From contig CAAGDP010000207.1 in the NCBI GenBank assembly GCA_900768635.1, positions 1 to 54,265 of the forward strand: a DNA stretch of 54,265 nucleotides, given 5' to 3'. Source of the stretch: Enterobacterales bacterium (GTDB lineage Bacteria; Pseudomonadota; Gammaproteobacteria; Enterobacterales; Succinivibrionaceae). This document shows, piece by piece, positions 16,437 to 25,496 of the stretch (position 1 is its first letter; every line of letters starts with the position of its first letter). The notes under the pieces are model-generated. The model ran no database searches, was not told where the DNA came from, and worked only from the letters and a program-made list of their open reading frames with translations. The position numbers and the translations under genes were made by a program.

Positions 16437-18397
16437 AGGTCACCTGCCCCATCTCCGGAAGAAAGAGAAAATCCTCCGTTATCGGATTTGAATAGATCCT
16501 CATCATAGGAGTCGTAATCTTTCATAAGAGGAACAGTAACCTCTTCCGGAAGAAGAGGAATTCCTCTTTCATAACGTTTCAGCTGTTCTGCCCGGAATCT
16601 GGTGTATTTATTCCGGGAAATGGATGAATAGGTTTCCGTATCCCGTAAAATCACTGGATGGATAAATACCATCAGATTACGCTTTTCCTTGCTGGTGGAG
16701 GTAGCCCGGAACAACGCTCCCAGAAAAGGAATGTCGCCAAGAATTGGCACTTTGGAAACCACTTCCTGCTCATCCTCACTGATAAGTCCTCCCAAAACCA
16801 CTGTTTCACCGCTTTTAACCAGTACGGCATTCTTAATACTGCGCATATTGAAAGTAGGACCGTTATCGGAAGAGGCAGTAGTGCCATCAACTGAAGAAAC
16901 TTCCTGCTCCAGTTCCAGAAGAACCGCATCACCTTCATTGATTTGCGGGGTAAACTTCAGCTTGGTACCTACCGATTTACGTTCAATGGTTTTGTAGATA
17001 CTGCCGTCAGAGGACAAAGAACTCTGACTGCCGGTAATAACCGGAACTTCCTGACCAATGGTAAATTCCGCTTCCTGATTATCAAGAGTAACAATGGACG
17101 GAGTAGACAGTACGTTACTCCGGTTGTCAGTACGTAATGCAGTAGCCAGACTCAACCAGTTACCGGAATAAAAGCCCATGACTCCCCCATAGACGCTGGT
17201 GGCCATGGAGCCCATCATATTATCACTGCCTGCCGCCTGAAATAAAGGAGTCTGAGCAGCATTTGCTGAAAAGTTGGTACCGCCGCCCTTTGTATTAGCC
17301 CACTGAACCCCTAACTGAGCCGCATCGGTATTGGAAACTTCCACAATAATGGCTTCCACATAAACCTGGGCTCGCCGGATATCCAGCTTTGCAATAACAT
17401 TTTCAAGCTGCTGCATAATGTCCGGCTGAGCATTAATAATAATGGAATTCGTCTGCTCATCGGCATACATTCCAAAGTTAACCTTGTTAGGACCTTTAGC
17501 TGCAGTAGCACCCTTTTCGGAATTATTCTTAGTCAGATCATTACCAACGCCGGAAAGAACATCCACCACGTTCTTTGCCTTGGCATACTTCAGATAGATA
17601 ACCTTGGTATTTCCAACAAATTCCTGATCCTGATCCAGTTGTCTGATAAGCCGGATAGCTCTCTTTCTGATCTTTTCCTCACCGGAAACAACAATGGAAT
17701 TTGATCGTTCATCAGCCTCAATCTTCGGTTTGGCCAGTGCAGGTGTAAAATGATCTTTTTCATCATTCAGAAGACTTTTTACCAGTCGTGCCAGTTCTGA
17801 TGCGGAAGCATAGCGGACCTTAACAATTTCCACTTCCTGATCGCCTGATTTATCCACTCTGCGGACAATATCAATAATCCGGTTTACCACATTAGCCCGC
17901 CCGGTTACTATAAGGACATTGGAAGGCTCATAATGAACCACATTACCGCCGTCAGTAAGATCAATCAACTGGCGGAGCAACGGAGAGAGTTCTTTTACCG
18001 AAACATTAGCCACGGGAACAACGCGGGCCACCATTTCCGCACCTTCTCCGGGATGTTCTTCATCATAAAGAGGAACACCCACATTCTTGGCCTTATTGGT
18101 CTTAACGACCTTAATGGTCTGATCCCCTACCGGAACAGCAGCAAAGCCGTAAAGTTCAAGAACACTCAGGAAAAACTGATAGTACTCCTCATCATTAAGG
18201 ACATCATAACTGCGAATATTGATTTTTCCCTTAATACTTGGATCAATGATCATGTTTTTGTGGAGATTTCTGCCTACCGTGTTAATAAACTCGGTAATAT
18301 CAGTATTTTTAAAACTGGCGGAATATTCCGCAGCGGGTAATGCGCCGGCGGATCCCAAACTCAGAACCGCCCATAAAAAAAAGTATCTCAATTTCAT
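16433..18397 (-). CDS. gspD: Type II secretion outer-membrane secretin D
   Basis: Outer-membrane pore, 654 residues. A signal peptide (about 1-22, ending ALPAAEYS) is followed by N0 (SASFKNTDITEFINTVGRN), three N1-N3 KH-like domains (ANVVNRIIDIVRRVD, RAIRLIRQLD, and a further repeat), and the secretin core ending in VPILGDIPFLGALFR plus the LMVFIHPVILRD lip. A C-terminal extension could bind a pilotin, but no gspS is next to it. The ATG is 44 bases after gspC. Confidence 0.96.
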   Translation of the reverse strand: MKLRYFFLWAVLSLGSAGALPAAEYSASFKNTDITEFINTVGRNLHKNMIIDPSIKGKINIRSYDVLNDEEYYQFFLSVLELYGFAAVPVGDQTIKVVKTNKAKNVGVPLYDEEHPGEGAEMVARVVPVANVSVKELSPLLRQLIDLTDGGNVVHYEPSNVLIVTGRANVVNRIIDIVRRVDKSGDQEVEIVKVRYASASELARLVKSLLNDEKDHFTPALAKPKIEADERSNSIVVSGEEKIRKRAIRLIRQLDQDQEFVGNTKVIYLKYAKAKNVVDVLSGVGNDLTKNNSEKGATAAKGPNKVNFGMYADEQTNSIIINAQPDIMQQLENVIAKLDIRRAQVYVEAIIVEVSNTDAAQLGVQWANTKGGGTNFSANAAQTPLFQAAGSDNMMGSMATSVYGGVMGFYSGNWLSLATALRTDNRSNVLSTPSIVTLDNQEAEFTIGQEVPVITGSQSSLSSDGSIYKTIERKSVGTKLKFTPQINEGDAVLLELEQEVSSVDGTTASSDNGPTFNMRSIKNAVLVKSGETVVLGGLISEDEQEVVSKVPILGDIPFLGALFRATSTSKEKRNLMVFIHPVILRDTETYSSISRNKYTRFRAEQLKRYERGIPLLPEEVTVPLMKDYDSYDEDLFKSDNGGFSLSSGDGAGDL

Positions 18398-18441
18398 ATC
18401 AGTTCAATTAGTGTGCAATCCAGTCAATTGATGAGGTTAAT

Positions 18442-19431
18442 TCATTCACCGGATACGTTTAAATAAATATTTTCCCGAATTCCATCCCTTTCCACAGTGA
18501 TTTCAAAATTGCGCATGGTTGTATATTCAATGAAGAGTTTTTTCGTTTGCTCCTGACTGGTAAGGTCATACCCGTTTACCATAACAGCCATATCATTATT
18601 TTTAAAACCAGCCTGAGCAAAAAGCTCCGGCTTTTTCCCCGGATTCAAACGGTATCCCAACACTTCATTTCCATTTTTTATTGGGGAGATGGTAACTATC
18701 TCCAGCAAATTCCGGGCAGATACCTCCAGGTTCTCCAATCCGTCTTTATTAACCGTCTTTTCCTGAGAGCCGGACTTTGTTTTTTCATCACCGGATGAAG
18801 TACCTTTTCCCTGAGAGCTTGGCAGTGAAGCAGATCTTAAAGAGGAAGCCTCTTCATCAAAAGGATAGGAGAAAATCTCATTACGGTATTTTATTTCAAT
18901 ATGATCCGGATAGATACGAGAGATCCGGGCAGATGTTCCCTCAATAACCTCCCCTTCCACATATAACTGTTCCGCTCCGCGATAAATAATCACAGTCTGA
19001 GACTTCTCCGGATCGGTACTGGCCAGAATTCCGGTAATAGTCAGAGGAAGTTCCGGGGTGGAGGATGATCCGGATGACGGGGCAGAGGCAGGATTGTTCT
19101 CAGTAACGGAATTTTTTCCGGCAAGTGATGAGGACTCAAAATCAACTTTCAGTCTCTGCATTTTTTCATAATTAACAGGAAAAAATCCCAGAGTCAGGAC
19201 ATCATCTGCATAATTATGATCTCCCCTTGACCCTGAAGCGGAACCGGAGGTAATTACCCCGGGGTCCTGATAATCAGGAAAAAACGTCCAGAAGCACCGA
19301 GCACCAATTCTGGATATGGCCAGCAAAATGATAAAAAGGCAAATCCAGGATGCTATGCGGGAGGTTCGCGCCGTCAGCAACCAGGGCAGGCGTTTGGTAA
19401 TAAACCCAGGAATAGAGTCCGATATATTCAT
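18442..19431 (-). CDS. gspC: Type II secretion system protein C
   Basis: Links the inner-membrane platform to the secretin. 329 residues: a short cytoplasmic tail, a transmembrane helix (about 26-45), a homology region that contacts GspD N0 (ELPLTITGILASTDPEKSQTVI), a Ser/Gly/Lys-rich linker, and a C-terminal PDZ-like domain (NEVLGYRLNPGKKPELFAQAGFKNND, from about 245). It starts 6 bases after gpsA, which suggests cotranscription with secB-gpsA. Confidence 0.92.
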   Translation of the reverse strand: MNISDSIPGFITKRLPWLLTARTSRIASWICLFIILLAISRIGARCFWTFFPDYQDPGVITSGSASGSRGDHNYADDVLTLGFFPVNYEKMQRLKVDFESSSLAGKNSVTENNPASAPSSGSSSTPELPLTITGILASTDPEKSQTVIIYRGAEQLYVEGEVIEGTSARISRIYPDHIEIKYRNEIFSYPFDEEASSLRSASLPSSQGKGTSSGDEKTKSGSQEKTVNKDGLENLEVSARNLLEIVTISPIKNGNEVLGYRLNPGKKPELFAQAGFKNNDMAVMVNGYDLTSQEQTKKLFIEYTTMRNFEITVERDGIRENIYLNVSGE

Positions 19432-19437
19432 AAATTG

Positions 19438-20445
19438 TTATTCACTTTTCTGAGTGCGACTCATCAAATCAATTGCAGCATCCTTAGGTGATTTATGTTC
19501 AAAAAGCATGGCATAAATCTCATCGCAGATAGGCATATTCACCTGATAACGGGAAGCAAGGGCTCTCACCTCTTTGGTATTATAATATCCTTCCACAACC
19601 TGTCCGATTTCCGCCATGGCTTCTTCTGCTGACTTGCCCTTGCCCAGAGCAATACCCAGACGGCGATTGCGGGACTGATTATCAGTACAGGTCAGAACCA
19701 GATCCCCCAAACCGGACATGCCCACAAAAGTTTCCGGTTTTGCTCCCAGAGCAATACCCAGACGCTTAAGTTCTACCAGGCCCCGGGTAATAAGTGCCGT
19801 ACGGGCATTAGCCCCAAATCCCAAGCCGTCGGAAACACCTGCCCCGATGGCTATAACATTTTTAACCGCACCGCCTATCTGTAATCCGATAAAATCATCA
19901 TTAGTATATACTCTGAAGCTGCTGCCGCATCGCATAAGTTCCGACAGTTCTTCCGCAAAGGATGGATTGGTGGCTGCCACTGCTATCACGGTAGGGAGTC
20001 CGGCAGCCAGTTCCCGGGCAAAAGTCGGTCCGGACATTATTGCCAGGGGAATATCATCCCCCAGTTCTTCCCGGGCAACTTCACCCAGCAGTCTTCCCGA
20101 ATCTTTTTCCAGTCCCTTGGTTGCCCAGACCAGACGATTTCTGGCAGTCAAATAAGGTCTGATATTTTTCAGAGTGGAGGCAAAAAACATACTTGGCACC
20201 ACCACCAGAAGAACTTCCGCTGCTTTTACAGCCTGGCCGATATCACAGGTAAGATCCAGAGATTCCGGAAATTTTACTCCGGGTAAATATCTGATATTCT
20301 CCCGATCCTGCTGCAACTGGGATACTTCCGATTCCAAAAATCCCCAGAGAAGAACTTTAAGCCCCTTGCGAGCCAGAGAAATGGCAAGGGATGTGCCATA
20401 GGATCCCGATCCAAATACGGAAATGTCATATTTATTGTCGCTCAT
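19438..20445 (-). CDS. gpsA: Glycerol-3-phosphate dehydrogenase (NAD(P)+)
   Basis: Makes sn-glycerol 3-phosphate from dihydroxyacetone phosphate for phospholipid synthesis. 335 residues with the Rossmann GSGSYGTSLA loop near the N-terminus, SGPTFARE, and KNVIAIGAGVSDGL with the catalytic Lys. ATG 20445 is preferred to an in-frame GTG two codons upstream. Following secB is the normal proteobacterial arrangement; the T2SS genes following directly are not usual. Confidence 0.96.
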   Translation of the reverse strand: MSDNKYDISVFGSGSYGTSLAISLARKGLKVLLWGFLESEVSQLQQDRENIRYLPGVKFPESLDLTCDIGQAVKAAEVLLVVVPSMFFASTLKNIRPYLTARNRLVWATKGLEKDSGRLLGEVAREELGDDIPLAIMSGPTFARELAAGLPTVIAVAATNPSFAEELSELMRCGSSFRVYTNDDFIGLQIGGAVKNVIAIGAGVSDGLGFGANARTALITRGLVELKRLGIALGAKPETFVGMSGLGDLVLTCTDNQSRNRRLGIALGKGKSAEEAMAEIGQVVEGYYNTKEVRALASRYQVNMPICDEIYAMLFEHKSPKDAAIDLMSRTQKSE

Positions 20446-20525
20446 ATACACCTGCTCTACTTCGAGAACTCCTTGCTCTCTGGGAAATAATACTGATCTG
20501 AAATGCTTTCATCCTGAGTAACAAT

Positions 20526-20560
20526 AAGCCGCAAAACGACTTAATATCGGTTTACGGCTT
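20526..20560 (-). terminator. Hairpin between secB and gpsA, possible weak terminator
   Basis: Inverted repeat AAGCCGTAAA / TTTTGCGGCTT with one G-U pair, 36 bases after secB on the minus strand. Only ATTGTT follows, so termination would be weak; it could instead limit or stabilise the secB message relative to gpsA-gsp. Confidence 0.35.
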
Positions 20561-20596
20561 GCTGATGTAAATCTGATTAAGCATTATGATTATGCA

Positions 20597-21061
20597 TTAA
20601 GCATTGTTCTGCTTGCTGTTTTTCTTTTGCACAAGCAATGCATCAAAGTTAACCGGTGGCAAGTTTACTGGAGGGAATCCACCCTTAACAATAAGATCGC
20701 AAACCTGAGCACTTGCATATGGAAACAGGATGCCCGGGCAGAATGCTTCAGAACATTGTTCAAAAGAATCACCTTCAAGATTGATCATAAATACGCCGGC
20801 ATACTTAACTTCGCTGACAAAATAAACTTTGTTTTCAGCTTCATTCTTTGCTGTTACAGTAATTCTTACTGTGACTTCATAAGTATTCTGATCGAAATCC
20901 AGCTTGGTGCACTGATTGTCAAATTCCACGTTAATGGATGGTTTGTATTCCTGAGTAAATACCACAGGACTCATTGGAGATTCTAAAGAAGCGTCCTTAA
21001 GATAAATCTTTTTAATCTCAAAAGGAGCACTCTGCTGAGTGTTGTTAGCCTGTTCTGCCAT
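20597..21061 (-). CDS. secB: Protein-export chaperone SecB
   Basis: Tetrameric cytosolic chaperone that keeps preproteins unfolded and delivers them to SecA. 154 residues: FEIKKIYLKDASLESPMSPVVF at the N-terminus, ECSEAFCPGILFPYA with the conserved FPYAR-like strand, and GGFPPVNLPPVNFDALL at the C-terminus, all diagnostic. It stands between the yibN-like gene and gpsA, as in E. coli except that grxC is missing. Confidence 0.97.
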   Translation of the reverse strand: MAEQANNTQQSAPFEIKKIYLKDASLESPMSPVVFTQEYKPSINVEFDNQCTKLDFDQNTYEVTVRITVTAKNEAENKVYFVSEVKYAGVFMINLEGDSFEQCSEAFCPGILFPYASAQVCDLIVKGGFPPVNLPPVNFDALLVQKKNSKQNNA

Positions 21062-21160
21062 AATGAAACAATACCTCGTCGTTGTATATTAAAATTTTGT
21101 TCCGCAACTTGACGAAACGCTTATATGTGTAATTTGCAATAATCTGCAAAATGACTTCTG

Positions 21161-21607
21161 CTACTTATTGCCTGTAACCAGTGGTAATCCGGACTGATGC
21201 CAGGCCAGAATTCCATTTTTTAAAGCTGAAACATCAGAATAGCCGTTCTTAACCAGCTGATTTCCCAATTCATAGTTTTTGGTACCATCCTTGTCGATAA
21301 GAATCACAGCTCTGGTTTTATCACTGACGGACCGCCCCAGATTATCTCCAATAATTTCAGATTCTATAACATTCACTGAATTAGTGATGTGACCTTGAAC
21401 AAACTCTGCATTCTGACGAACATCCAGAACAACAGCATTGCCATGGTTTACCATAAGAGCCAGATCCATAGGGGTAATAATCTTTACCTTGGATAATTTA
21501 ATTTTAATGGTGCCTACAACAGTAATATATAAAGTTATTATAAAAATCGCAGTGAGCACCGCATGATTTAAAATAAAATCAACAAAACTTAACTGAACAT
21601 CTTCCAT
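21161..21607 (-). CDS. yibN: Membrane-anchored rhodanese-fold protein (YibN-like), no catalytic cysteine
   Basis: 148 residues: one transmembrane helix (about 14-33), the sequence KIKLSKVKIITPMDLALMVN, then a rhodanese-homology domain (about 43-148) with VVLDVRQNAEFVQGHI. The active-site loop reads LIDKDGTKNYE, and the whole protein contains no cysteine, so sulfur transfer by the usual persulfide route is impossible. Position next to secB matches yibN of the E. coli yibN-grxC-secB-gpsA cluster. A structural or membrane-insertion role is inference. Confidence 0.82.
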   Translation of the reverse strand: MEDVQLSFVDFILNHAVLTAIFIITLYITVVGTIKIKLSKVKIITPMDLALMVNHGNAVVLDVRQNAEFVQGHITNSVNVIESEIIGDNLGRSVSDKTRAVILIDKDGTKNYELGNQLVKNGYSDVSALKNGILAWHQSGLPLVTGNK

Positions 21608-21711
21608 TACTACTTTCCTGGTAATTTATGACGCATCATCCTGTATTAAAAACAGTCAACCGGGAGTTTACCCCACTTAAACTGCAAACTTGCGCGCCTA
21701 TTCTAACATGT

Positions 21712-21743
21712 AAGCCCAGGAAATCAGAATATTTCCCAGGCTT
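21712..21743. repeat. 13-bp stem inverted repeat without a T tract
   Basis: Arms 21712-21724 and 21731-21743 pair along 13 bases (two G-U pairs in the minus-strand RNA), with a 6-base loop, between tldD and the yibN-like gene. No T run follows on either strand, so it is not a standard intrinsic terminator; it may protect the tldD mRNA 3' end. Confidence 0.5.
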
Positions 21744-21789
21744 CTCCTTAAAATATTAAAAGGATATTTATAACATCTTCCAAAAGGAG

Positions 21790-23235
21790 TTATCTGGTGC
21801 CGCCGACTGTTATGGCATCCAGCTTCAAGGTTGGGATCCCGATGCCTACCGGAACCATCTGTCCGCCTTTTCCGCAGGTTCCTATACCCTGATCAAATTT
21901 CAAATCATTGCCTACCATGGAAATCTGATTCATAACCTCAATAGCATTGCCGATAAGTGTGGCTCCCCGAATTGGCGTAGTAACCTTACCATTCTCCAAA
22001 AGGTATGCCTCCTGAACACTGAAGACAAACTGACCGCTGGCCGGATCCACCTGACCGCCCCCAAAATTAACTGCGTAAATACCCTTCTTCACAGTGCTTA
22101 TAATCTCTTCAGGAGAGGAATGACCCGGAAGCATATAGGTGTTGGTCATTCTGGTAATAGGTTCGCAGGCATAAGACATTCTTCTGCCGTTACCCGTTGA
22201 TTCCTTACCAACCAGACGGGCATTATGCTTGTCGTACATAAAGGCTGCCAGCTTACCGTCTTCAATAAGTACATTGTACTTGGTAGGAACACCTTCATCA
22301 TCCACACTCAGGGATCCTCTTGATTTGGCTATGGTACCGTCATCCACAATGGTGCAGAGTTCAGAGGAAACCTTCTGTCCCATAAGTTTGGAGAACATGG
22401 ACTCACCGCGGCGACAGGAATCTCCTTCCAGACCGTGCCCTACAGCTTCATGGATCAAGACCCCAGCCCAGCCTGCTCCCAGCACTACTGGGAAAACTCC
22501 TGCAGGAGTATCTACCGCCTCAAGATTGACCATAGCGGAACGAATAGCTTCATCAACATAGGAATATGCCCTGGTGGTATTTCCTACAGTCTCAAAAAAA
22601 TGGTCATAGCCGGTTCTGCCGCCACCACCGCAATAACCGCTTTCAGTACGTCCGTTCTTCTCCACAACTACAGAGCAGGAAAGACGAACCAGCGGGCGAA
22701 TATCAGCCGCCAGCGTTCCATCTGTCGCAGCTATCAGTACATTGTCATAGGAACAGGAAATACTTGCTGTAAACTGCTTAATACATGTGCACTTTCCCCG
22801 GGCATAGGCATCCAGATCCTGTAACAGTTTAATCTTCTGATCCCGTTCCAGTGTTTTTACAGGATTAAGAGGGAGATAAAGCTGATTACATTTGCTTTCC
22901 GTAATGATTTTGGCTTTCTGGTTCTGTCCGCCCCGGACAATACTTCTGGCAGCTCTTACCGACTGACGCAACGCAATAGGAGAGATTTCATCAGAATAGG
23001 CAAAACCGGTCTTCTCTCCGGATATGGCTCTTACCCCGACACCCTGCTGAATCGCATACTGTCCGTTTTTTACTATTCCATCTTCAATATACCAGGATTC
23101 AGAAATACTGTTCTTAAAATACAAATCACCGTAATCAATATGAGATCGGCAAAGATCATTCAGAGAACTCTGCAGATTCTCCAGATTAAGATCTGCAGGT
23201 GTCAGCAATTTATTCATTACTCGGTCTAAATTCAT
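21790..23235 (-). CDS. tldD: Metalloprotease TldD
   Basis: 481 residues, TldD/PmbA family. The zinc motif HEAVGHGLEGD lies in the middle of the protein, and the C-terminus has the conserved GTCGKGGQ and VGIGIPTLKLDAITVGGT segments. With PmbA (TldE) it forms a heterodimeric protease acting on unfolded peptides, e.g. microcin precursors and CcdA. It follows rng directly; yhdP, which normally stands between them, is absent. Confidence 0.96.
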   Translation of the reverse strand: MNLDRVMNKLLTPADLNLENLQSSLNDLCRSHIDYGDLYFKNSISESWYIEDGIVKNGQYAIQQGVGVRAISGEKTGFAYSDEISPIALRQSVRAARSIVRGGQNQKAKIITESKCNQLYLPLNPVKTLERDQKIKLLQDLDAYARGKCTCIKQFTASISCSYDNVLIAATDGTLAADIRPLVRLSCSVVVEKNGRTESGYCGGGGRTGYDHFFETVGNTTRAYSYVDEAIRSAMVNLEAVDTPAGVFPVVLGAGWAGVLIHEAVGHGLEGDSCRRGESMFSKLMGQKVSSELCTIVDDGTIAKSRGSLSVDDEGVPTKYNVLIEDGKLAAFMYDKHNARLVGKESTGNGRRMSYACEPITRMTNTYMLPGHSSPEEIISTVKKGIYAVNFGGGQVDPASGQFVFSVQEAYLLENGKVTTPIRGATLIGNAIEVMNQISMVGNDLKFDQGIGTCGKGGQMVPVGIGIPTLKLDAITVGGTR

Positions 23236-23275
23236 AATTTTTCCATTTTCATTTCAATCGCATTTCAAAGACGAT

Positions 23276-24748
23276 CTACATCATAACCACATCAAACTGT
23301 TCCTGGTTGTACAACGGTTCGGCACAAACCTGTATCTGACGTCCCAGAAAAACTTCCAGCTCAGCAAGATTATGCTGGGCATCATTGTTAAGTTCATCGG
23401 CAACGATTTTAGAAGCATATACCACATATTTATCTGCATTATAAGACTTGTGCACCCGGGTAACTTCACGCAAGATCTCAGAACACACAGTTTCAACGCT
23501 TTTTACCCTGCCGCGCCCCCTGCAGACCGGACAATCGCAACAGAGTATATGACCCAGGCTTTCTCTGGTGCGTTTCCGTGTCATCTCCACCAGTCCCAGA
23601 TGTGAAAAACCGCTGACAGTAGTTTTGGCCCGATCCGGAGCAAGTGCTCTTTCCAAAGCCAGAAGAACCCGACGCCGGTGTTCTTCCTCCTGCATATCTA
23701 TAAAATCTATGATGATAATGCCACCCAGATTTCTCAGGCGAAGCTGGCGCGCTATGGCAGTTGTCGCCTCAATGTTTGTATTGAATATAGTCTCTTCCTG
23801 ATTGCGATGACCAACAAAAGCGCCGGTATTGATATCAATTGTGGTCATAGCCTCAGTCTGATCAATAATCAGATAACCTCCGGACTTCAGTTCCACCTTC
23901 CGATCAAGAGCAAGCTGGATCTCGTTTTCCACATCATACATATCAAAGATAGGAGCGGTTCCGGTATAAAGCTCTAATTTAGGAGCCATTTCCGGAATAA
24001 AATCCTGGCAGAACCTTCCCAGTTCTTCAAAGGTGGTACGGGAATCCACCCATATCTTATCCAGAGGAACTGTGCCCACAAAATCCCGCAGAAGGCGAAA
24101 AGTCAGCGGCAAATCCTCATAAAGAACAGCGCAGTCCTTTGTTACCATTCGCTTTTCCTTGATTTGACGCCACAGAAACTTCAGAAACCGGGCATCCTGA
24201 TCAATTTCACCTTCTGTACAACCTTCCGCTGCAGTTCTGATAATAAATCCCCCGTCATCATCCACATGCTTTACCGCCAGAGATTTAAGCCGATCCCGTT
24301 CCTTCTGGCTCTGAATTCGCTGGGAAACACCTACATGAGAACTTCCGGGCATAAAAACCAGATAGCGGGACGGGATGGTAATATCAGTAGTAAGTCGGGC
24401 CCCCTTGGTGCCGATGGGATCCTTTACTACCTGGACAATAATATGCTGCCCCTCACTCACCAGCTGAGCAATATCCTTGGCCTGAAAATGAGCTTTTTCC
24501 TCTGCAGTAACACATTCTGTATGGGGCACTATGTCAGAGGCATGCAAAAAAGCCGCTTTATCCATACCGATTTCCACAAAAGCAGCCTGCATACCCGGCA
24601 AAATTCTTGTTACCCGTCCTTTATAAATATTTCCAACCATTCCCAGTTTGGTCTGCCTTTCCACATGCACTTCCTGAAGGATCCCCTGCTCAACTAAAGC
24701 AACCCGAGTTTCTACTGGTGTGGCATTGATAAGTAATTCAGCAGACAT
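23276..24748 (-). CDS. rng: Ribonuclease G
   Basis: Endoribonuclease for 16S rRNA 5' maturation and mRNA decay, 490 residues. S1-like RNA-binding part (GNIYKGRVTRILPGMQAAFVEIG), catalytic Mg-binding aspartates in TIDINTGAFVG and IIIDFIDM, and the zinc-link CDCPVCRGRG. ATG 24748 has AGAGG upstream and begins MSAELLIN as in the family; an upstream in-frame extension is rejected. The length is typical of RNase G, without the RNase E tail. Confidence 0.96.
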   Translation of the reverse strand: MSAELLINATPVETRVALVEQGILQEVHVERQTKLGMVGNIYKGRVTRILPGMQAAFVEIGMDKAAFLHASDIVPHTECVTAEEKAHFQAKDIAQLVSEGQHIIVQVVKDPIGTKGARLTTDITIPSRYLVFMPGSSHVGVSQRIQSQKERDRLKSLAVKHVDDDGGFIIRTAAEGCTEGEIDQDARFLKFLWRQIKEKRMVTKDCAVLYEDLPLTFRLLRDFVGTVPLDKIWVDSRTTFEELGRFCQDFIPEMAPKLELYTGTAPIFDMYDVENEIQLALDRKVELKSGGYLIIDQTEAMTTIDINTGAFVGHRNQEETIFNTNIEATTAIARQLRLRNLGGIIIIDFIDMQEEEHRRRVLLALERALAPDRAKTTVSGFSHLGLVEMTRKRTRESLGHILCCDCPVCRGRGRVKSVETVCSEILREVTRVHKSYNADKYVVYASKIVADELNNDAQHNLAELEVFLGRQIQVCAEPLYNQEQFDVVMM

Positions 24749-24784
24749 AAGCAAGACCTCTGGAAGATGAAAACATAGTTTCAC

Positions 24785-24793
24785 ATTATAACA
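24785..24793 (-). promoter_or_regulatory. Extended -10 promoter upstream of rng
   Basis: Minus-strand TGTTATAAT, i.e. TATAAT (24785-24790) with the TGn extension, 37 bases upstream of the rng ATG. No good -35, as is common with extended -10 promoters. Confidence 0.55.
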
Positions 24794-24840
24794 TTTCGAA
24801 AAGTAAAACTTCAGAGGTACAGACCATATATTCAAGAAGG

Positions 24841-24856
24841 CGGCAGGATACTGCCG
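24841..24856 (-). terminator. Hairpin downstream of maf, possible terminator
   Basis: Perfect 6-bp stem CGGCAG / CTGCCG with a 4-base loop, about 56 bases after the maf stop on the minus strand, followed by CCTTCTT. Moderate T content, so a weak terminator for the mre-maf operon at best. Confidence 0.4.
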
Positions 24857-24911
24857 GCAAAGAATCCATTCTGAAAGCCGAAATGATGGAGAATCTGAAA
24901 TACCCGGATGC

Positions 24912-25496
24912 TCAGAGTGAAACCGGAAAAATTCCCAGATGTGAAAGCAGTTCAGCAGTTTCCTGCTCCGGAAGACCTACAATATTGGAAAAAGATCCCC
25001 GATAAGATTCTACCAGAGAGCTACCCAGTCCCTGAATGCCGTAGGCTCCCGCCTTGTCAAGAGGCTCGCCGGTATTACAGTAATCTATAATCTCCCGGGA
25101 GGACAGATGACGAAATTTAACAACCGACTCAACAATAACCGAACTGATATCCTGTCCTGATGACAGGCAAACAGCTGTGGCTACTTTATGCTCCCTTCCT
25201 GACATTTCACCAAGGATCCGTTGAGCATCCTGACTGTCTTCCGGCTTGCCGAGAATTGCTCCTTCCAGAATAACAATAGTATCGGCGCTTAAACATACAG
25301 GTAAAAGTGAAAGCTGCCGTCCTTCCATACATTTATTAAGAGCAGCTCTTTTAACGTAGGATAAGGGATCCTCCCCTGGGAAGGGACGTTCTTCGGAAAC
25401 AGGTCTGACTACGGAAAAAACATAACCCATATTTTCCAGAATTTGTTTACGCCGGGGAGAGCCGGATGCCAGACAAAAAGAATGTTTACAGTTCAT
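24912..25496 (-). CDS. maf: Maf family nucleoside triphosphate pyrophosphatase
   Basis: 194 residues, Maf/YhdE family, hydrolysing dTTP/UTP or modified nucleotides to monophosphates. N-terminal CLASGSPRRKQILE, the conserved SVKRAALNK-type helix (YVKRAALNKC), LSADTIV with the metal Asp, and GAYGIQGLGSSLVE near the end. ATG 25496 overlaps the mreD stop by 11 bases. Confidence 0.93.
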   Translation of the reverse strand: MNCKHSFCLASGSPRRKQILENMGYVFSVVRPVSEERPFPGEDPLSYVKRAALNKCMEGRQLSLLPVCLSADTIVILEGAILGKPEDSQDAQRILGEMSGREHKVATAVCLSSGQDISSVIVESVVKFRHLSSREIIDYCNTGEPLDKAGAYGIQGLGSSLVESYRGSFSNIVGLPEQETAELLSHLGIFPVSL

